Assembly: GCF_024166365.1 (NCBI RefSeq)
Contig: NC_064830.1
Span: 91,194,968-91,258,967, forward strand
DNA from: Elephas maximus indicus
Lineage: Eukaryota; Chordata; Mammalia; Proboscidea; Elephantidae
Reading direction: 5' to 3'
DNA length: 64,000 nucleotides
In this document: one piece after another, positions 13,760-26,375 of the stretch
How positions within the stretch are numbered: position 1 is the stretch's first letter
How the letters are laid out: every line of letters starts with the position of its first letter
Position numbers and translations under genes: made by a program
Notes under the pieces: generated by a model
What the model saw: only the letters and a program-made list of their open reading frames with translations
The model's database searches: none
What the model was told of the DNA's origin: nothing

Positions 13760-13959
13760 CCCTGGGTGATACATACGGTTAACCCACTTAGCTGCTAACT
13801 GAAAGCTTGGTGGTTCAGTCCACCCAGAAGCACCTCAGAAAAAAGGCCTGACTATCTACTTCTGAAAAATAAGCCACTGGAAACCCTGTGGAACACATTT
13901 CTACTATGACACACATGAGGTCTCCATGAGTCAGAGTCAACTCAATGGCAACTGGTTTT
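13760..13959 (+). mobile_element. AfroSINE, long-body subtype
   Basis: 'cctgggtgatacatacggtt', 'gctgctaactgaaagc', 'gcctgactatctacttctga', 'ggaaaccctgtggaacac' and the tail 'catgagtcagagtcaactca' follow the long AfroSINE subtype. Inserted into L2. Confidence 0.85.
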
Positions 13960-14330
13960 ATTCTCTCCCTGTAGGATAAAATCCAAAATCCTTGGTGTTA
14001 TCTGGCTCTACTCTATTTTTTCTGCTGTACCTCCTGCTTCCTGCCAATACAGACCATACTTTTCAGTCACATTGAATTTTTTTTTCCCCCCTACTTCTTG
14101 AACACAGTATCTCCTTTTATGTCTCTGGGCCTTAGCATATGCTTTTATTTTTGCCTGGAATACCCTTTATCTTGTTGATTCTGATTGTAGTTCCAGACTC
14201 AGCTCAATGTTATTCTTTGGGGAAGTCCTCCTCAGCTTACCTAGGTAGAGGTTATCATTCCTAATTTTGTGTGTCAACGCACTTTGGTCAGATATATCTG
14301 TTATAATACCTTCACCAGTACCTGGCACAT

Positions 14331-14509
14331 AAAAAAAAAAAAAAAAAAAAACCAAACCCATTGCCCTTGAGGCGATTCTGACTCATAGTGATCCTATAGG
14401 ACAGAGTAGAATTGCCCCATAGGGTTTCCAAAGAGCAGCTGGTAGATTTGAACTGCCAACCTTTTGGTTAGCAGTCAAGCTCTTAACCACTGCACCACCA
14501 GGCCTCCAT
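14331..14509 (-). mobile_element. AfroSINE, antisense
   Basis: A-rich start, 'accaaacccattgccctt', 'gatcctataggacagagtag', 'ttggttagcagtcaagctct', 'ccaccaggcctcc'. Inserted into the L2 tail. Confidence 0.9.
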
Positions 14510-14554
14510 GGGTGATACATAAATGTTTGTTGATTGGTGACATCAAACAGGAAG

Positions 14555-15000
14555 TGTATTAGTTTCCTAGGGCTGCTGTAACAAAGTACCACAAACTGGG
14601 TGACTTAAAACAAAGAAATGTATTTCCTGATAGTTCTAGAGACTAGATATCTGAAACCATGTTGGTAGGACCATGCTCCCTCTGAAGGCTTTAGGGAAAA
14701 GTCCTTCCTTGCCTCTTCCTAGTTTCTGGTGGTTCCTAGCAATCTTTGACATTCCTTGGCTTGTAGATCCATCACTCCAGTCTCTACCTGTATCATCACA
14801 GGGCCTTCTTCCCTGTGTATCTCTGTCTGAATCTGCCTCTCCTTTCTCTTAAAAGACGCTAATCATTGAATTTAGGGCCCACTCTAATCCACTATGATCT
14901 AAACTAGTTAGATCTGTAAAGATCCTATTAACAAAGAATCACATCCTTAGGTTCTAGGTGAACATGAATTTTTGGGGAGTCACTACTCGACCCAGTGTAT
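14555..15000 (-). repeat. MLT1-class LTR fossil (ERVL-MaLR), solo, antisense
   Basis: Reversed MLT1 landmarks: 'tattagtttcctagggctgc', 'cacaaactgggtgacttaaa', 'ccttccttgcctcttcctag', 'atttagggcccactctaatc', ending at 'ttttggggagtcactactcg'. A solo LTR with no internal region; ancient, at eutherian level. Confidence 0.8.
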
Positions 15001-15387
15001 CCCCCTGCCCCAACCTTAATCAAGCACCTAAACACTGAGCACAAGTGAAGTAAGATTGTGGAAAATGAATGCCAGGTCAAAAAGGTTAGAATTTGTCAGA
15101 TACTGGATATGTTAACTTTTCTTATATAAGAAGACAGCAAATGAGAACAATCTGACAGTGTTGCCTTATGTGGCATGGGGGGAGGGGGTTGGCAAAACAT
15201 CTGGCACTTATAGGCCAATTAGGAATGCTTTAGCTGAGAAGTGATTAGGATCTGATGTAGGACATTAACAGAAAGAACAAAAAGGCAGGGAGAAAATCAA
15301 GGAGTATGTTGCAGATAGATGTAATACTTGCTTTCTGAATGGATGTGGGGTGGTGGAGGGAGTCACTGATGATTAATACCCTCCACA

Positions 15388-15412
15388 ACACCCCCCCCAC
15401 ACACACACACTT
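15388..15412. repeat. (C)n(CA)n simple repeat
   Basis: A run of C followed by CA dinucleotides. Confidence 0.85.
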
Positions 15413-15700
15413 TTTATTTTGAAAAATGTTAAGGCTACAGAAGAGTTGCAGGAATATTATAATGAATACTCATACACCAGAAGGAGTAGGTTTGGACCTG
15501 TCAGTCTCCAAAGACTGGTAGGAGAGCCAAGTGGAAATGTCTTTTCAGGTTCCTGGAGATGGTAGCTGATTTATAAATATTCCGCTTCTCAGAAGATGGT
15601 AATGCTATCCTCCCAGTTACTCAACGAAGAGAGAAACCTTTATTACTCTTATCCATATCCATCAGACATCAACATTTTTTTCAAAATCCAAATACTTCTT
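15413..15700 (+). mobile_element. L1-related fragment (tentative)
   Basis: 'ggctacagaagagttgcagg..attataatgaatactcata' resembles old L1 3' UTR sequence, as does 60600-60650. Confidence 0.4.
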
Positions 15701-17130
15701 ACCACCTACTCTGGCACTATTTGGTCCAAGTCACCATCACCTCTTATCTGGATTATTATAAGAGCCTCCTGACTAGTTTTCCTGCCTCTACTCTTGCCTT
15801 CCTACAGTCTCTACCCAACGTAGTTGCCAGAATGATCCTGTTAAGACGTCAGATCGTGTCAGCTCTATGGTCAAAACCCTCCAGTGGCTTCCCATCTCAC
15901 TTAGTAGAAGCCATTCTCTTATAGTAGCCTACAGGGTCCTATGTTATCGGATCCCCTTCTTATGTCTGTGACCTAATTTCTTATTACTCTCCCCCTAGCT
16001 TATTCTGCTCCAGTCACACTTGCCTCCTTGCTATTCATTGAACACCCAGGCCTTTTCACTTGCTATTTCCTCTATGTGTAATGCTCTTTCCCAAGAAATC
16101 GATATGGCTTATGCCTTTATTTCCTTCAAGTTTTGCTTAAATGTCACTTTCTTAGTGAGTCATTCTTTGACTACGTGTAAAAATGGTGTGGGGGCAGTGT
16201 TTGACTCTCCTTTAAGTTCACAGGTGGAAGGAGAATCAAGATCAACAGCCCAAGGCTAATACCTATGAGGCAGAGGTCAGACATGCCTCCCTTTTCCACC
16301 ATCTTTACCAATTCTAACACCAACCATCCCTCCCACAGCCCTCCCTATTCTCTGCTGGGTTTGCTAATTCATTCCAATGGCCACATAGAACTCACAGACA
16401 ATACTTATGATTATGGGGTTTATTAAGGAAGTAACAGGTTATAATTCAGGTTGAGAAACACTTGGGATACAGTTCTTCCATCAGGACAGCCTCTTCCCAG
16501 CCCTGCTCGCAGGCAGGCCTCTCTCCCGGCCCTCATCTTCTGCCCTGGAAGTGTTATAAAGCTCTTTTAGCTCTGCCAGTGAATTCCTGGGGACATCCTA
16601 CTCTGCCAGCAAGCCTCCTGCCCAAAGGCAATCAGCTTTCACGCTCTGTGGGCTGGGAAGCCCACCACGCTGTATCCTGCCGGTGTCTCCTTCTTTGGTA
16701 GTGGTAGGCTCCTCTCTTTCCCATCTTTGGGATGGTTCATTTCAAACCCAGTGGGATGGCAAAAAGTGACCAGTCCCCTTGGTGGGACACAATTACCCTA
16801 TTTGCATAGTCCTACCCGATCACTTGGGTGGTAGTTATAAGACCATAATAAAAAAGGCTACACAAAAGTGATCCATTGTACTGCAGTATGGTATTTAAAG
16901 TTGTAATCAATCTTTCCACTTCCTCCCCCTGGTACTCTAATTCTCATTTCCTGCTTTTTTTTTCTCTATAGTACGTAATTTATGTAGTTTATTGTCCATC
17001 TTTCCCCACTAAAATGAAACATCTTAGAGAGCAGTATCTTTGTTTTGTTCATTGATGTGCCTTTGAGTCTGGAACTGTAAATGGCATGTTGTTGGTGCTA
17101 AGTAAAACATATTGAATGAATATGAATGGG
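15701..17130 (+). mobile_element. L2 LINE, sense, split by an LTR fossil
   Basis: The L2 3' body: 'cctcctgactagttttcctg', 'agaatgatcctgttaagac', 'ccttcaagttttgcttaaat'. After the LTR insertion it resumes with 'tgctttttttttctctatag', 'ttattgtccatctttcccc' and the end 'acatattgaatgaatatgaa'. Confidence 0.7.
16185..16870 (-). repeat. Probable LTR fossil, solo, antisense
   Basis: A block unlike the flanking L2 carries, on the minus strand, a TATA-like motif (gctttataac, about 16560) followed by AATAAA (about 16415), the expected order for a retroviral-type LTR. No internal region accompanies it. Family not assigned; inserted after the L2, hence younger than it. Confidence 0.5.
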
Positions 17131-17370
17131 TGAAGTACTATATGATTCATAAAGATGAGAAGTATTATAAGGGTTATGCATAGGATCATCTTCAGCTTTG
17201 TGGAAAAGGTGATACTTGAACGGGCTTAGGAGCCGTAGAATTTATAGTCAATATGTTAGGCAGGCTGTTAAATCTCCAGAAGTGGCCCAAGTAAAAGGCA
17301 CATTGACTGGAATGTCTAAGCCTTAACATGTGTAGGAGATAATGAATAGAGTGGTTCAGCAAACAGTAAC

Positions 17371-17534
17371 CAAAAACCAAACCAAACCCACTGCCGTCGA
17401 GTCGATTCCAGCTCATAGTGACCCTATAGGACAGAGTAGAACTGCCCCATAGACTTTCCAAGGAGCGCCTGGCGGATTTGAATTGCCAACCTCTTAGTTA
17501 GCAGCTGTAGCGCTTAACCACTACGCCACCAGCA
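17371..17534 (-). mobile_element. AfroSINE, antisense, well preserved
   Basis: 'accaaaccaaacccactgcc', 'gaccctataggacagagtag', 'aaggagcgcctggcggattt', 'cgcttaaccactacgccacc'. Confidence 0.93.
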
Positions 17535-17859
17535 GACAGGAGAAGAGGCTTTGTGTAGGGGAAAAGATTGGAACAAAGCTGGAAAGACAGGAAATGGTAG
17601 ATAGAGAAAAAAATGCCTCATTTTAAGATATGCCTAAGCCAAGTACAGAAGGAAAACCTACTGCTTTGTGAAGTATTCTGAGTCCAAGTAGAAGCATTAC
17701 CAGATTATAGGTTTTTTCACTTGTTGATGAGTTGGCGGAGACTTTGTTTATTATCTGTTCTGTGTAGTGTTTCATCTTATTTAATGCACCCAGTTTTAAG
17801 GACTTCTAAGTTTGGGTGTCCCAAGCCCTATGGGACTGATCCGGCGGATTTAGAAAACT

Positions 17860-18165
17860 CTAGAGGTGCTATGGCGAAACTTTGTCTTAACATACTTTGG
17901 ACATGTTACCAGGACATGTCCTGCATATGTCACATACTTTGAACATGTTCTCCCTAGAGAAGGACATCATACTTGGTAAAGTAGAGGGTCAGTGAAAAAG
18001 AGGAAGACCCTCAACGAGATGGATTGACACAGTGGCTGCAACAATATGCACAAACGTAGCAGTGAGTGTGGCGATGGCGCAGGACTGGGAAGCATTTTGT
18101 TTTGTTTTACATAGGGTCACTGTTAGTCAGAACCAACTCAACAGCACCTAACAACACAAGAGAGT
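17860..18165 (+). mobile_element. RTE LINE 3' end, sense
   Basis: 'ggacatcatacttggtaaag', 'agaggaagaccctcaacgag', 'gacacagtggctgcaacaat' and the tail 'gtcagaaccaactcaacagc acctaacaacac' are the RTE terminus. Confidence 0.92.
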
Positions 18166-18358
18166 TGTGCTGTCCAAAAGGGTAGCCACCCTGTATTCAA
18201 ATTAAATTGAAATACAACTGAAAATTTAGTTCCTTAGTCACAAGCCACATTTCAAGTGCCCAATAGCCACATGTGGCTATTGGCTACCATATTGGACAGC
18301 ACAGATGTATAATCTTCCCTTCACTGCAGAAAGTTCTATTGGACTGTGCTGTTCTAGG
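18166..18358 (+). mobile_element. hAT-Charlie non-autonomous DNA transposon
   Basis: Terminal inverted motifs (gtgctgtccaa.. / ..ttggacagcac) flank the diagnostic 'agccacatgtggctattgg' core. A second copy of the same family is at 31974-32192. Confidence 0.75.
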
Positions 18359-18747
18359 GATCAGCCAATGATTTGTGTTTGTAGCCACAGTTTATTATAG
18401 TATCTTGATAGAAAGAATTGATTTGCCTAACTAATATTTAGACCTGATGCTTTTATCAGACTTTTTAGTCTCTGCTCTCCAGGAGCTTGAGGTCTCTGTC
18501 TGACATATAAGGTAAACACATGTGCAAGGGGATATAAAAACCAGTATCCAAACTGAATGTACAGAAGATGAGGGCATATTTTGGGGTGGTGAACATGCAT
18601 AAATATGGTTCTGTGATAAGCTATCACAGGTAATTATGAAGTTCTTTAAAGGCAATGACCATTATCTAATAAAATCAGGGTTGTATACGTTTTTAACTTT
18701 CACTGCTGATGAAAATGCTGCATCAGATATTCCTCAGCACTCAGACC
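18359..18747. other. Non-coding stretch with nothing recognised
   Basis: Overlapping short minus-strand ORFs show no conserved motif. Confidence 0.35.
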
Positions 18748-18795
18748 TCAACCAAAAAAACCAAACCTGTTGCCGTCAATTCCAACTCATCCTCT
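18748..18795 (-). mobile_element. AfroSINE 3'-tail fragment, antisense
   Basis: 'accaaaaaaaccaaacctgt tgccgtcaattccaactcat' is only the tail; the copy is severely 5'-truncated. Confidence 0.75.
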
Positions 18796-19481
18796 AACAT
18801 TACTGCAAAACAACCTCTCTAGCTTCAGTAAGCCATGTTTAATAAGTAAAACTTAGAGGAGAAATGTATTAAAATAAATAAAGAGATGTTCTTCTATCAT
18901 GTCTCTCTTGGATGCAGCCAGAGTGCTTTGTGTATGTTCTGTTAGAGTTGGAACAGATGTGGAAATATGTCTCTACCCCATGCTTCAAGTTTTAAACTCT
19001 TTCTCTTATTCTTCTCCTTCCCCATTATCAAATCCTCACAGCTTACACTGTTTCTAAAAGGTGCATGTAAGTATGAGAGTGTCTGTGTTCATGAGTAAGT
19101 GTGTGAGCATCTGTGTGTAAGGACAGATCTCTCAGCAGTAGTAATGAGGAAGGTGTCCGATTATGTCAAGGTTGTTTCCTGTTATCACAGAGGCAGTCCA
19201 CGTGACCAGAGTACCATAAGGACAGAACCTCTAGGGTGAAGTTCTCCTCTTTCTGCTAATCCCAGTATATCTGTTTTTGTTACTTACTTAATATATAAAT
19301 CCTAATTTTAGCCTATCCATCACTTTCTCCAAATCTGCTTGTCTTGTTTCCTTCTTTTCCCTATATCGCAAGGCCATTTTTCATACTTTTTGAATCAAAT
19401 ATTCCTTGAATACTTTGCTCATCTTTTTTCCACCTGGAGTTGTTATTGTTACATTTACCTTTTTTTTATATTTTCTGTCAG
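18796..19481. other. Intron-like stretch upstream of the second finger exon
   Basis: No KRAB exon was recognised. A pyrimidine-rich tract (ttttttttatattttctgtcag, split here) supplies the acceptor at 19481. Confidence 0.4.
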
Positions 19482-20690
<1,209 letters not shown>

Positions 20691-21984
20691 GAATGATGAA
20701 TATGGGGAAAGCCTTGTTTCAGAAAATCTTATGTATTCATGTATAATGCAACACTATAAAGATGACGAAAATGAAACCTAACCAGCACTAGTCTGATATC
20801 GAGAATCTACATCAGAGGGAGATTCTTTGATTTGCTTTCCAAATCTCCAAATTCATTCTCTGAAAATGGAATGAGTTAGGTCAGGGAGAAAGAATCAAGG
20901 AATCCTGGATTCAGACTTGTAGATCAGGAAAGCAGTAGAGTGACCTTTGAACCCAGTAGATCGCCTCATATTTCACCTGTACTGTTTGTTATAACTGTAG
21001 ATGGAAGTGGCTATTGGGTCTCCTTAGACCAATATTTTGCTTCTCAATGTCCTGCAGACTACCGAATCTCCTTGTGTGTTATGATATACGTGCCTCAATA
21101 AATGAGCAAATTTTCTAAGCTAAATAATTTCTCAATGTGACACACTGTGAATGTAATGAATCCATTTACTGGAAATCAAAGTCTGTTGTTTGTCTTAACT
21201 CTCCTCTCTGTACTCATCCACCTTCCTTTCCCCACCATTCCTATAGGTCATTGTCAACGCTCAATAAGGGTCACATTTGCTGTAAGGACTGACCTGCTGT
21301 CTGGATGCCCTGGAGGTGGACTTAGACTCTGTGAGGTCAGGTGTGAGTTCTAAGCTAGTGTGCCCAATTGCTGTACTTGACACTCACTCAGAACTCTTTA
21401 GCTCTACACTCCCTAACACTCTCCCCCCAGCCCCTACCCTCAAATACACACACTACAGAAAAGGCCCTTCCTTTCTGTAAGGTCTGAGAAGCTTCAGGGA
21501 CGAGGCAGCACTTGAAGAGTTGGACTTGAAGGCTGGGTGGGATTCTCATTGGCAGATTATAGTAGGGAAGGGCATTCGGGAACAAGGTAAGTGTACAAGG
21601 TCAAATGCCAGGCTCCAAGGGCAGAGGTGTCTGTGGAGGCCAGGAAAGGGGAGAAAAGAGTTCGTTTGGCAGTACCAATAGTACTGAAGTGGGGCCTCTG
21701 TTCTTTGGGCAAAAGTATTGCTTGTGGACAGATTAGTTCACCAAGCTGTAAGGACTCAGTCAGGTGAACCTGCATCATTGTAGACTCATTGTAGGGTGAC
21801 CAACTCATCTCTTTTCTGGGACTTTCTTCGTTTTAGCACTGAAGGTCCTGTATCCTGGGAAACCCTCAGTCCCAGGCAAACCAGGAATGTTGGTCACCCA
21901 AACCCATAGTGTAACAGCTCCTCACCCCCTCCCCGCAACCCATGGCTCCTAGTTGTAACAAGATACAACAGCAGAAATTCTCAA
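20691..21984. other. 3' flank of the second finger locus
   Basis: No further gene was recognised. An AATAAA lies at 21097-21102; the remaining ORFs are short and without motifs. Confidence 0.4.
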
Positions 21985-22150
21985 GTCAGGTTGCGTATTG
22001 GAATCACCCAGGGAGCTTTGAAAATACTGATGCCCTTGTCCCAATCTCAGAGGGTAGATACAATTGATGCAGGGTATGGCCTGGATATTGAGATTTTATA
22101 AGTTCCTAGGGATTCTAATGTGCAACCAAGGTTGCGAGTCAATACAATAG
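21985..22150. mobile_element. hAT-Charlie/MER-type DNA transposon fragment
   Basis: 'ttgcgtattggaatcaccca', 'cttgtcccaatctcagagg', 'gggattctaatgtgcaacca' resemble the MER5/MER20 group of non-autonomous hAT elements. Divergent. Confidence 0.5.
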
Positions 22151-22244
22151 AGGATATCAACTCTTCACAAGTGCTGGGAGAAGGACACAAAGAGGCCAAA
22201 TAGGACCTGGTAGCTTAGCCATCCACTACTTGCCTGTCAGTTTG

Positions 22245-23840
22245 TCGTACTGTGGTTGCTTGTATGTTGCTGTGATGCTGGAAGCTATGCCACCAGAATT
22301 TCAAATACCAGCAGGGTCATCCATGGTGGACAGGTTTCACCGGAGCTTCTGTACTAAGACAGGCTAGAAAGAAGAACCTGATGGTCTACTTCTGAAAAAA
22401 ATTAGCCAGTGAAAACCTTACAAATAGCAGAGCATTGACATAGTGCCAGAAGATGAACCCCTCAGGTTGGTAGGCACTCAAAATACGACTGAGGAAGAGC
22501 TGCCTCCTCAAAGTAGAGATGACCTTAATCATGTGGACGGAGTCAGCTTTTGGGACCTTCATCTGCTAAGGTGGCTTGACTCAAAATGAGAAGAAACAGC
22601 TGCAAACATCCATTAATAATCAGAACATGGAATGTATGAAGTATGAACCTAGGAAAACTGGAAGTCATCAAAAATGAAATGGAATGCATAAAGATCAATA
22701 TCCTAGGCATTAGTGAGTTAAAATGCACTGGTATTGGCTATTTTGAATAGGACAATCACGGTCTACTATGCAGGGAATGACAAAGAGCATTCATCATCAA
22801 AGAGATCATTTCAAGATCTGTTCTGAAGTACAATGCTGTCAGTGATAGGATAATATCCACAGACCTACAAGGAAGACCAGTTAATACGACTATTATGCAA
22901 ACTTATGTGCCAACCACTAAGGCCAAAGATGAGGAAACTGGAGATTTTCACCAACTTCTGCAGGCTAAAATTGATCAAAAGGCATTGATAATTACTGGTG
23001 ATTGGAACAGGGAAGCTGGAAACAAAGAAGAAGGATCAGTAGCTGGAAAATATGGCCTTGGTGATAGAAATGACACCAGAGATCACATGATAGATTTCCG
23101 AAAGACCAACGACCTCTTCATTGCAAATACCTTTTTTCAACTACAAAAATAGTGATTATACACATGGACCTGGCCAGATGGAATACACAGGAATCAAATT
23201 GACTACATCTGCTGAAAGAGATGATAGAGAAGCTCAATATCATCAGTCAGAACAGGCCAGGGGCTGACTGTGGAACAGACCATCAATTGCTCATATGCAA
23301 GTTCAAGCTGAAGCTGAAGAAAATTAGAGCAAGTCCATGAGAACCAAAATACGACCTTGAGTATATTCCTCCTGAATTTAGAGACCACCTCAAGAATAGA
23401 TTTGATGCATTGAATGCTAATGACTGAAGATGAGACGAGTTGTGGAATGACATCAAGGACATTATACATAAAGAAAACAAAAGGTCATTAAAAAGAAAGG
23501 AAAGCAAAGACCAAAATTATTGTCAGAAGAGACTCAGAAACTTGCTCTTGAATGTAGAGTAGCTAAAGAAAAAGGAAGAAATGATGAAGTAAAAGAGCTG
23601 AACAGAAGATTTCAAAGGGTGGCTCAAGAAGACGAAGTATTATAATGAAATGTGCAAAGACCTAGAGTTAGCAAACCAAAAGAATACACTTGGCATTTCT
23701 CAAGCTGAAAGAACTGAAGAAAAATTCAAACCTTGAGTTGCAATTTTGAAGGATATTACGAGGAAAATATTGAATGATGCAGGAAGCGTCAAAAGAAAAT
23801 GGAAGGAATACACAGAGTCACTGGAAGTTGTTGGTGACTA
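22245..23840 (+). mobile_element. RTE LINE, 5' UTR and endonuclease part, sense
   Basis: The copy starts at the RTE 5' region (cgtactgtggttgcttgtat) and runs through the APE-type endonuclease: TWNV..., NILGISELKC..., then ALIITGDWNREAGNKEEGS and GLGDRNDTRDHMIDF.KTNDL, with the GDWN catalytic motif intact. Frames shift around 23150 and later. It ends before the RT domain, so the 3' half is missing here, the reverse of the usual 5' truncation. Confidence 0.9.
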
Positions 23841-24654
23841 TTTCTCCTGCCACCTGGAGAATGAAAGTCTGGGGTGGGGGTAGGAGATCAATGCTGTCCA
23901 CCACCCCCCGACTCAAATCCTCTCCAGCTATATCTCTGCCCAGCCCCAGCTAAGACAATAAAAGCCCCTTGTGTTCTGAACCTTGAGAACAAATGGCGTT
24001 CTGACTATACAAGGCCCTGTCACATGCCTTGTGTGACAGGTGATTCAATAAGTTAGTTGTCCATGGTCTCTCAGCCCTTTCTGTTGTCTATGAATATTAC
24101 TCAGTGTTTTCCAGGGCTTTTGGGTGGTACAAAGGTGTTGACAAGGTAGAAACATGATCCTGGCCTTTTAAAGTTTTATGAGTCAGAAAGGCGTTGCCTT
24201 GGTGAGTATAGAATCAAAACAAGGGGACAGATGACTTCTCTAGCTCAAAGTATGGCTGCTCTTGCCACTAGAACCAGCCCCATCCCACCACCTCCAGTCC
24301 TTTCCTCCAAGGAGTGTCCACCTCTTTGAAGAGTTTAAAACCAGTCTGGGTTGGATACCATTGGTGCTGGTGAGAGGTGCAGACAGCCCTATTATGAGAA
24401 GGTGGAAATGGGGGAGATGAATGCCAGCGGGAGAGAGGCCTGAAGGTGATTATTAGAGTGTATGTGCCAGACACTGGGGGTGGGGAGGGGGACAATTTGG
24501 AGGGTTGGGAGGATAGGTGGGCAAGGATCTTGGGGAAGCAGGGGTGAACCACCAGGTCCTGAGGAGTCAGAAATTCAGGACTTCTTCCAGGCTCTAGAGC
24601 ATAGCTGATGTCTGGAGCCCCTGCGAGATGCAGACTGTAAAGGCACTTGGCTGC
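23841..24654. other. Non-coding stretch with nothing recognised
   Basis: G- and C-rich stretches (23875-23910) and shadow ORFs only. Confidence 0.35.
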
Positions 24655-24993
24655 CATTGGAAAGGCTGGTGGTTGATTGGTGCCCCCCGGCCCCGCCCGC
24701 CATGCTCAGAGGCTTTGGAAGAAAGGCCTTGAATCTAGGTCTGAAAAATCAGCCATTGAAAACACTATGGAAAGGAGTGTGCTGTCTCTTTAGGGGGAGA
24801 GCAACTAGGCAGATACAGCAACGTGTATATAAATTTTTGTATGAGAGACTGACGAGTTGTAAACTTTCACTTAAAACACAATAAAAATTAAAAAAAAAAC
24901 AAACAACGCTATGGAGCACAGTTGTACTCTAACACACACGAGGTTGCCATGAGTCTGAATGACTCTGGGGCAGCTTTTTTTTTTTTTTTTTTT
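24655..24993 (+). mobile_element. AfroSINE split by a nested retroposon
   Basis: The left half runs to 'tcagccattgaaaacactat'. The right half resumes at 'ctatggagcacagttgtact' and ends 'gtctgaatgactctgggg' plus a T-run. The break is filled by the element at 24772-24907. Confidence 0.85.
24772..24907 (+). mobile_element. Short LINE-derived retroposon nested in an AfroSINE
   Basis: 'gtatgagagactgacgagtt', then 'aaactttcacttaaaacaca' and AATAAA with a poly-A tail. The flanking duplication is actatgga / gctatgga. Its 3' end is the reverse complement of the start of 13033-13463, so both are 5'-truncated copies of one family. Confidence 0.8.
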
Positions 24994-25165
24994 GGTATCT
25001 GCAAGAACAGTAGTGCCCTCTTCCCCAGGCATATCCTATGGGACCCTTTCAACAGTCCTACAGGAGGAGTTACTATTATTAACTATTATTTCCTTTTTAC
25101 ACCCTTCCGGTAATGGCAGAGCCGGAATTCGAATTCAGAGCCATTCACTCCAGATTACCCCAACC
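24994..25165 (-). repeat. MIR SINE, antisense
   Basis: 'ggcagagccggaattcgaat tcagagccattcactcca' is the reversed MIR core; an AfroSINE tail abuts it. Confidence 0.65.
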
Positions 25166-25224
25166 CCCATCCGGTTTCTCCCATCGGTTAGCGAGACCCG
25201 CACTGCAAACAAACACTTACCCCA

Positions 25225-25560
25225 GGTTACTCCTCCAAAAGACCAGGTGAGCGGCGGGGGCGGCCGGTGGGGAGGGGTGAGTCTCCTACCCTACTCACGC
25301 AGGGCCCGCAGCTGGGAGCCCAGGGGCCCGAGGGCTGAGTGGGCTCTGCGTGGAGACTAAAACGTCCCCTCTGCCTGGCTTCCGGGGCCAACGGAAGCTC
25401 CAGGACTGCGGAAGAACAAGAGGCCGGGGCAGCCCCTTGCCCCCAACCTAGGAATCCACTGGGCTACTCAGGACACCCAGACGACAGTGCAGGCTGAGGA
25501 GAGGGGGACAACAGGGGACGGGAGAAGCAGCCCTAAGGGGCTGTTGGGATGGACAGGCTG
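25225..25560 (+). promoter_or_regulatory. TMEM225B: GC-rich block, candidate TMEM225B promoter or 5' exon
   Basis: Local GC and CpG content rises sharply. 'ccaaaagaccag' followed by gtgagc (about 25246) would serve as an exon end and donor on the + strand. It lies 3.6 kb upstream of the TMEM225B start-codon exon, which itself begins only three bases before its ATG and so needs an upstream 5' UTR exon. The link is inference. Confidence 0.35.
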
Positions 25561-26229
25561 GTCTGGGGGCACATGGCCAGGTTAAGGCCCATCTTTGGGT
25601 TTGGAAAATGTCACTGTGGCTTTTGAGCCATGGAAAGGCGAAGTCCTGCCTAAAGAAGAAAGGAGCTGAGGTGGGTTGTCAGCAGGAAGGATCCTTTGAC
25701 CATCAGTAGGTCAACTTGCCACAAATTACTAGCGGGAAAAGTGGGGAATCAGCGCCCCCACGGGCCAGACAGTTCCCTCCTGGGCATCTTCCCCATTCCA
25801 ACCTAGGATGTACTTTATATTGCCCACCTGCTTCGTACCCCAGTAAAGGGGTGACGGGAATTGTCCTGGCGTGCAGGGATTGGGGAGGTGATGGTGCAGT
25901 AGCTCAGGCTGCTGAAGAATGGCTCAAGGAGACATTTGCAAAGAAGCCCGGGATTAAGAAGCCTCCATCCAACCAGGTGGTTCCCCAGTGCTGGTCCAGG
26001 CACCATGGAGTATACAGCTCTTCCACTCTCCAGTGTTATATGTGCTTTTTATAATTTAAAATGTGAGAGATACTAGATAGAAATTTTTTTTAATGCCCTT
26101 GACAGAATAAGAAGTTGGTAATCCTATGCCCCTCCCCCAATTCTCTCTCCCTTTATCACAATGAGCATGCACATACCTATTAGAAAAAATTCACTGGTTC
26201 CACTAAATTCTGCTGGCCACTGGTGGCTG
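25561..26229. other. Non-coding stretch with nothing recognised
   Basis: No exon or named repeat was recognised. Confidence 0.3.
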
Positions 26230-26375
26230 GGGAGGCAGGATGCCCTGGGATGCAGGATTCTAGTTTCTGTACCAGCAATGTCTCTCCGTGGGATCTGGGA
26301 CCAGTCATTCCCTCTCTCTGGATCTTCATTTCTTCATCAGTACAAAATGATGTATAAATATCTTTTTAGAATAAA
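26230..26375 (+). repeat. MIR SINE (tentative)
   Basis: 'ggatctgggaccagtcattc cctctctctggatcttcatttc' followed by 'tcatcagtacaaaatgatg' follows the MIR order. Confidence 0.6.

Larger units (their letters stand above)
12842..14330 (+). mobile_element. L2 LINE, sense, interrupted by two insertions
   Basis: The L2 3' body is readable around the inserts: 'ccaggatcaaa'-type text becomes 'taggataaaatccaaaatcc', then 'ttttgcctggaatacccttt' and 'gggaagtcctcctcagctta'. A LINE-derived retroposon (13033-13463) and an AfroSINE (13760-13959) sit inside it. A further AfroSINE at 14331 interrupts the very 3' tail (tacataaatgtttgttga at 14515). Confidence 0.7.
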
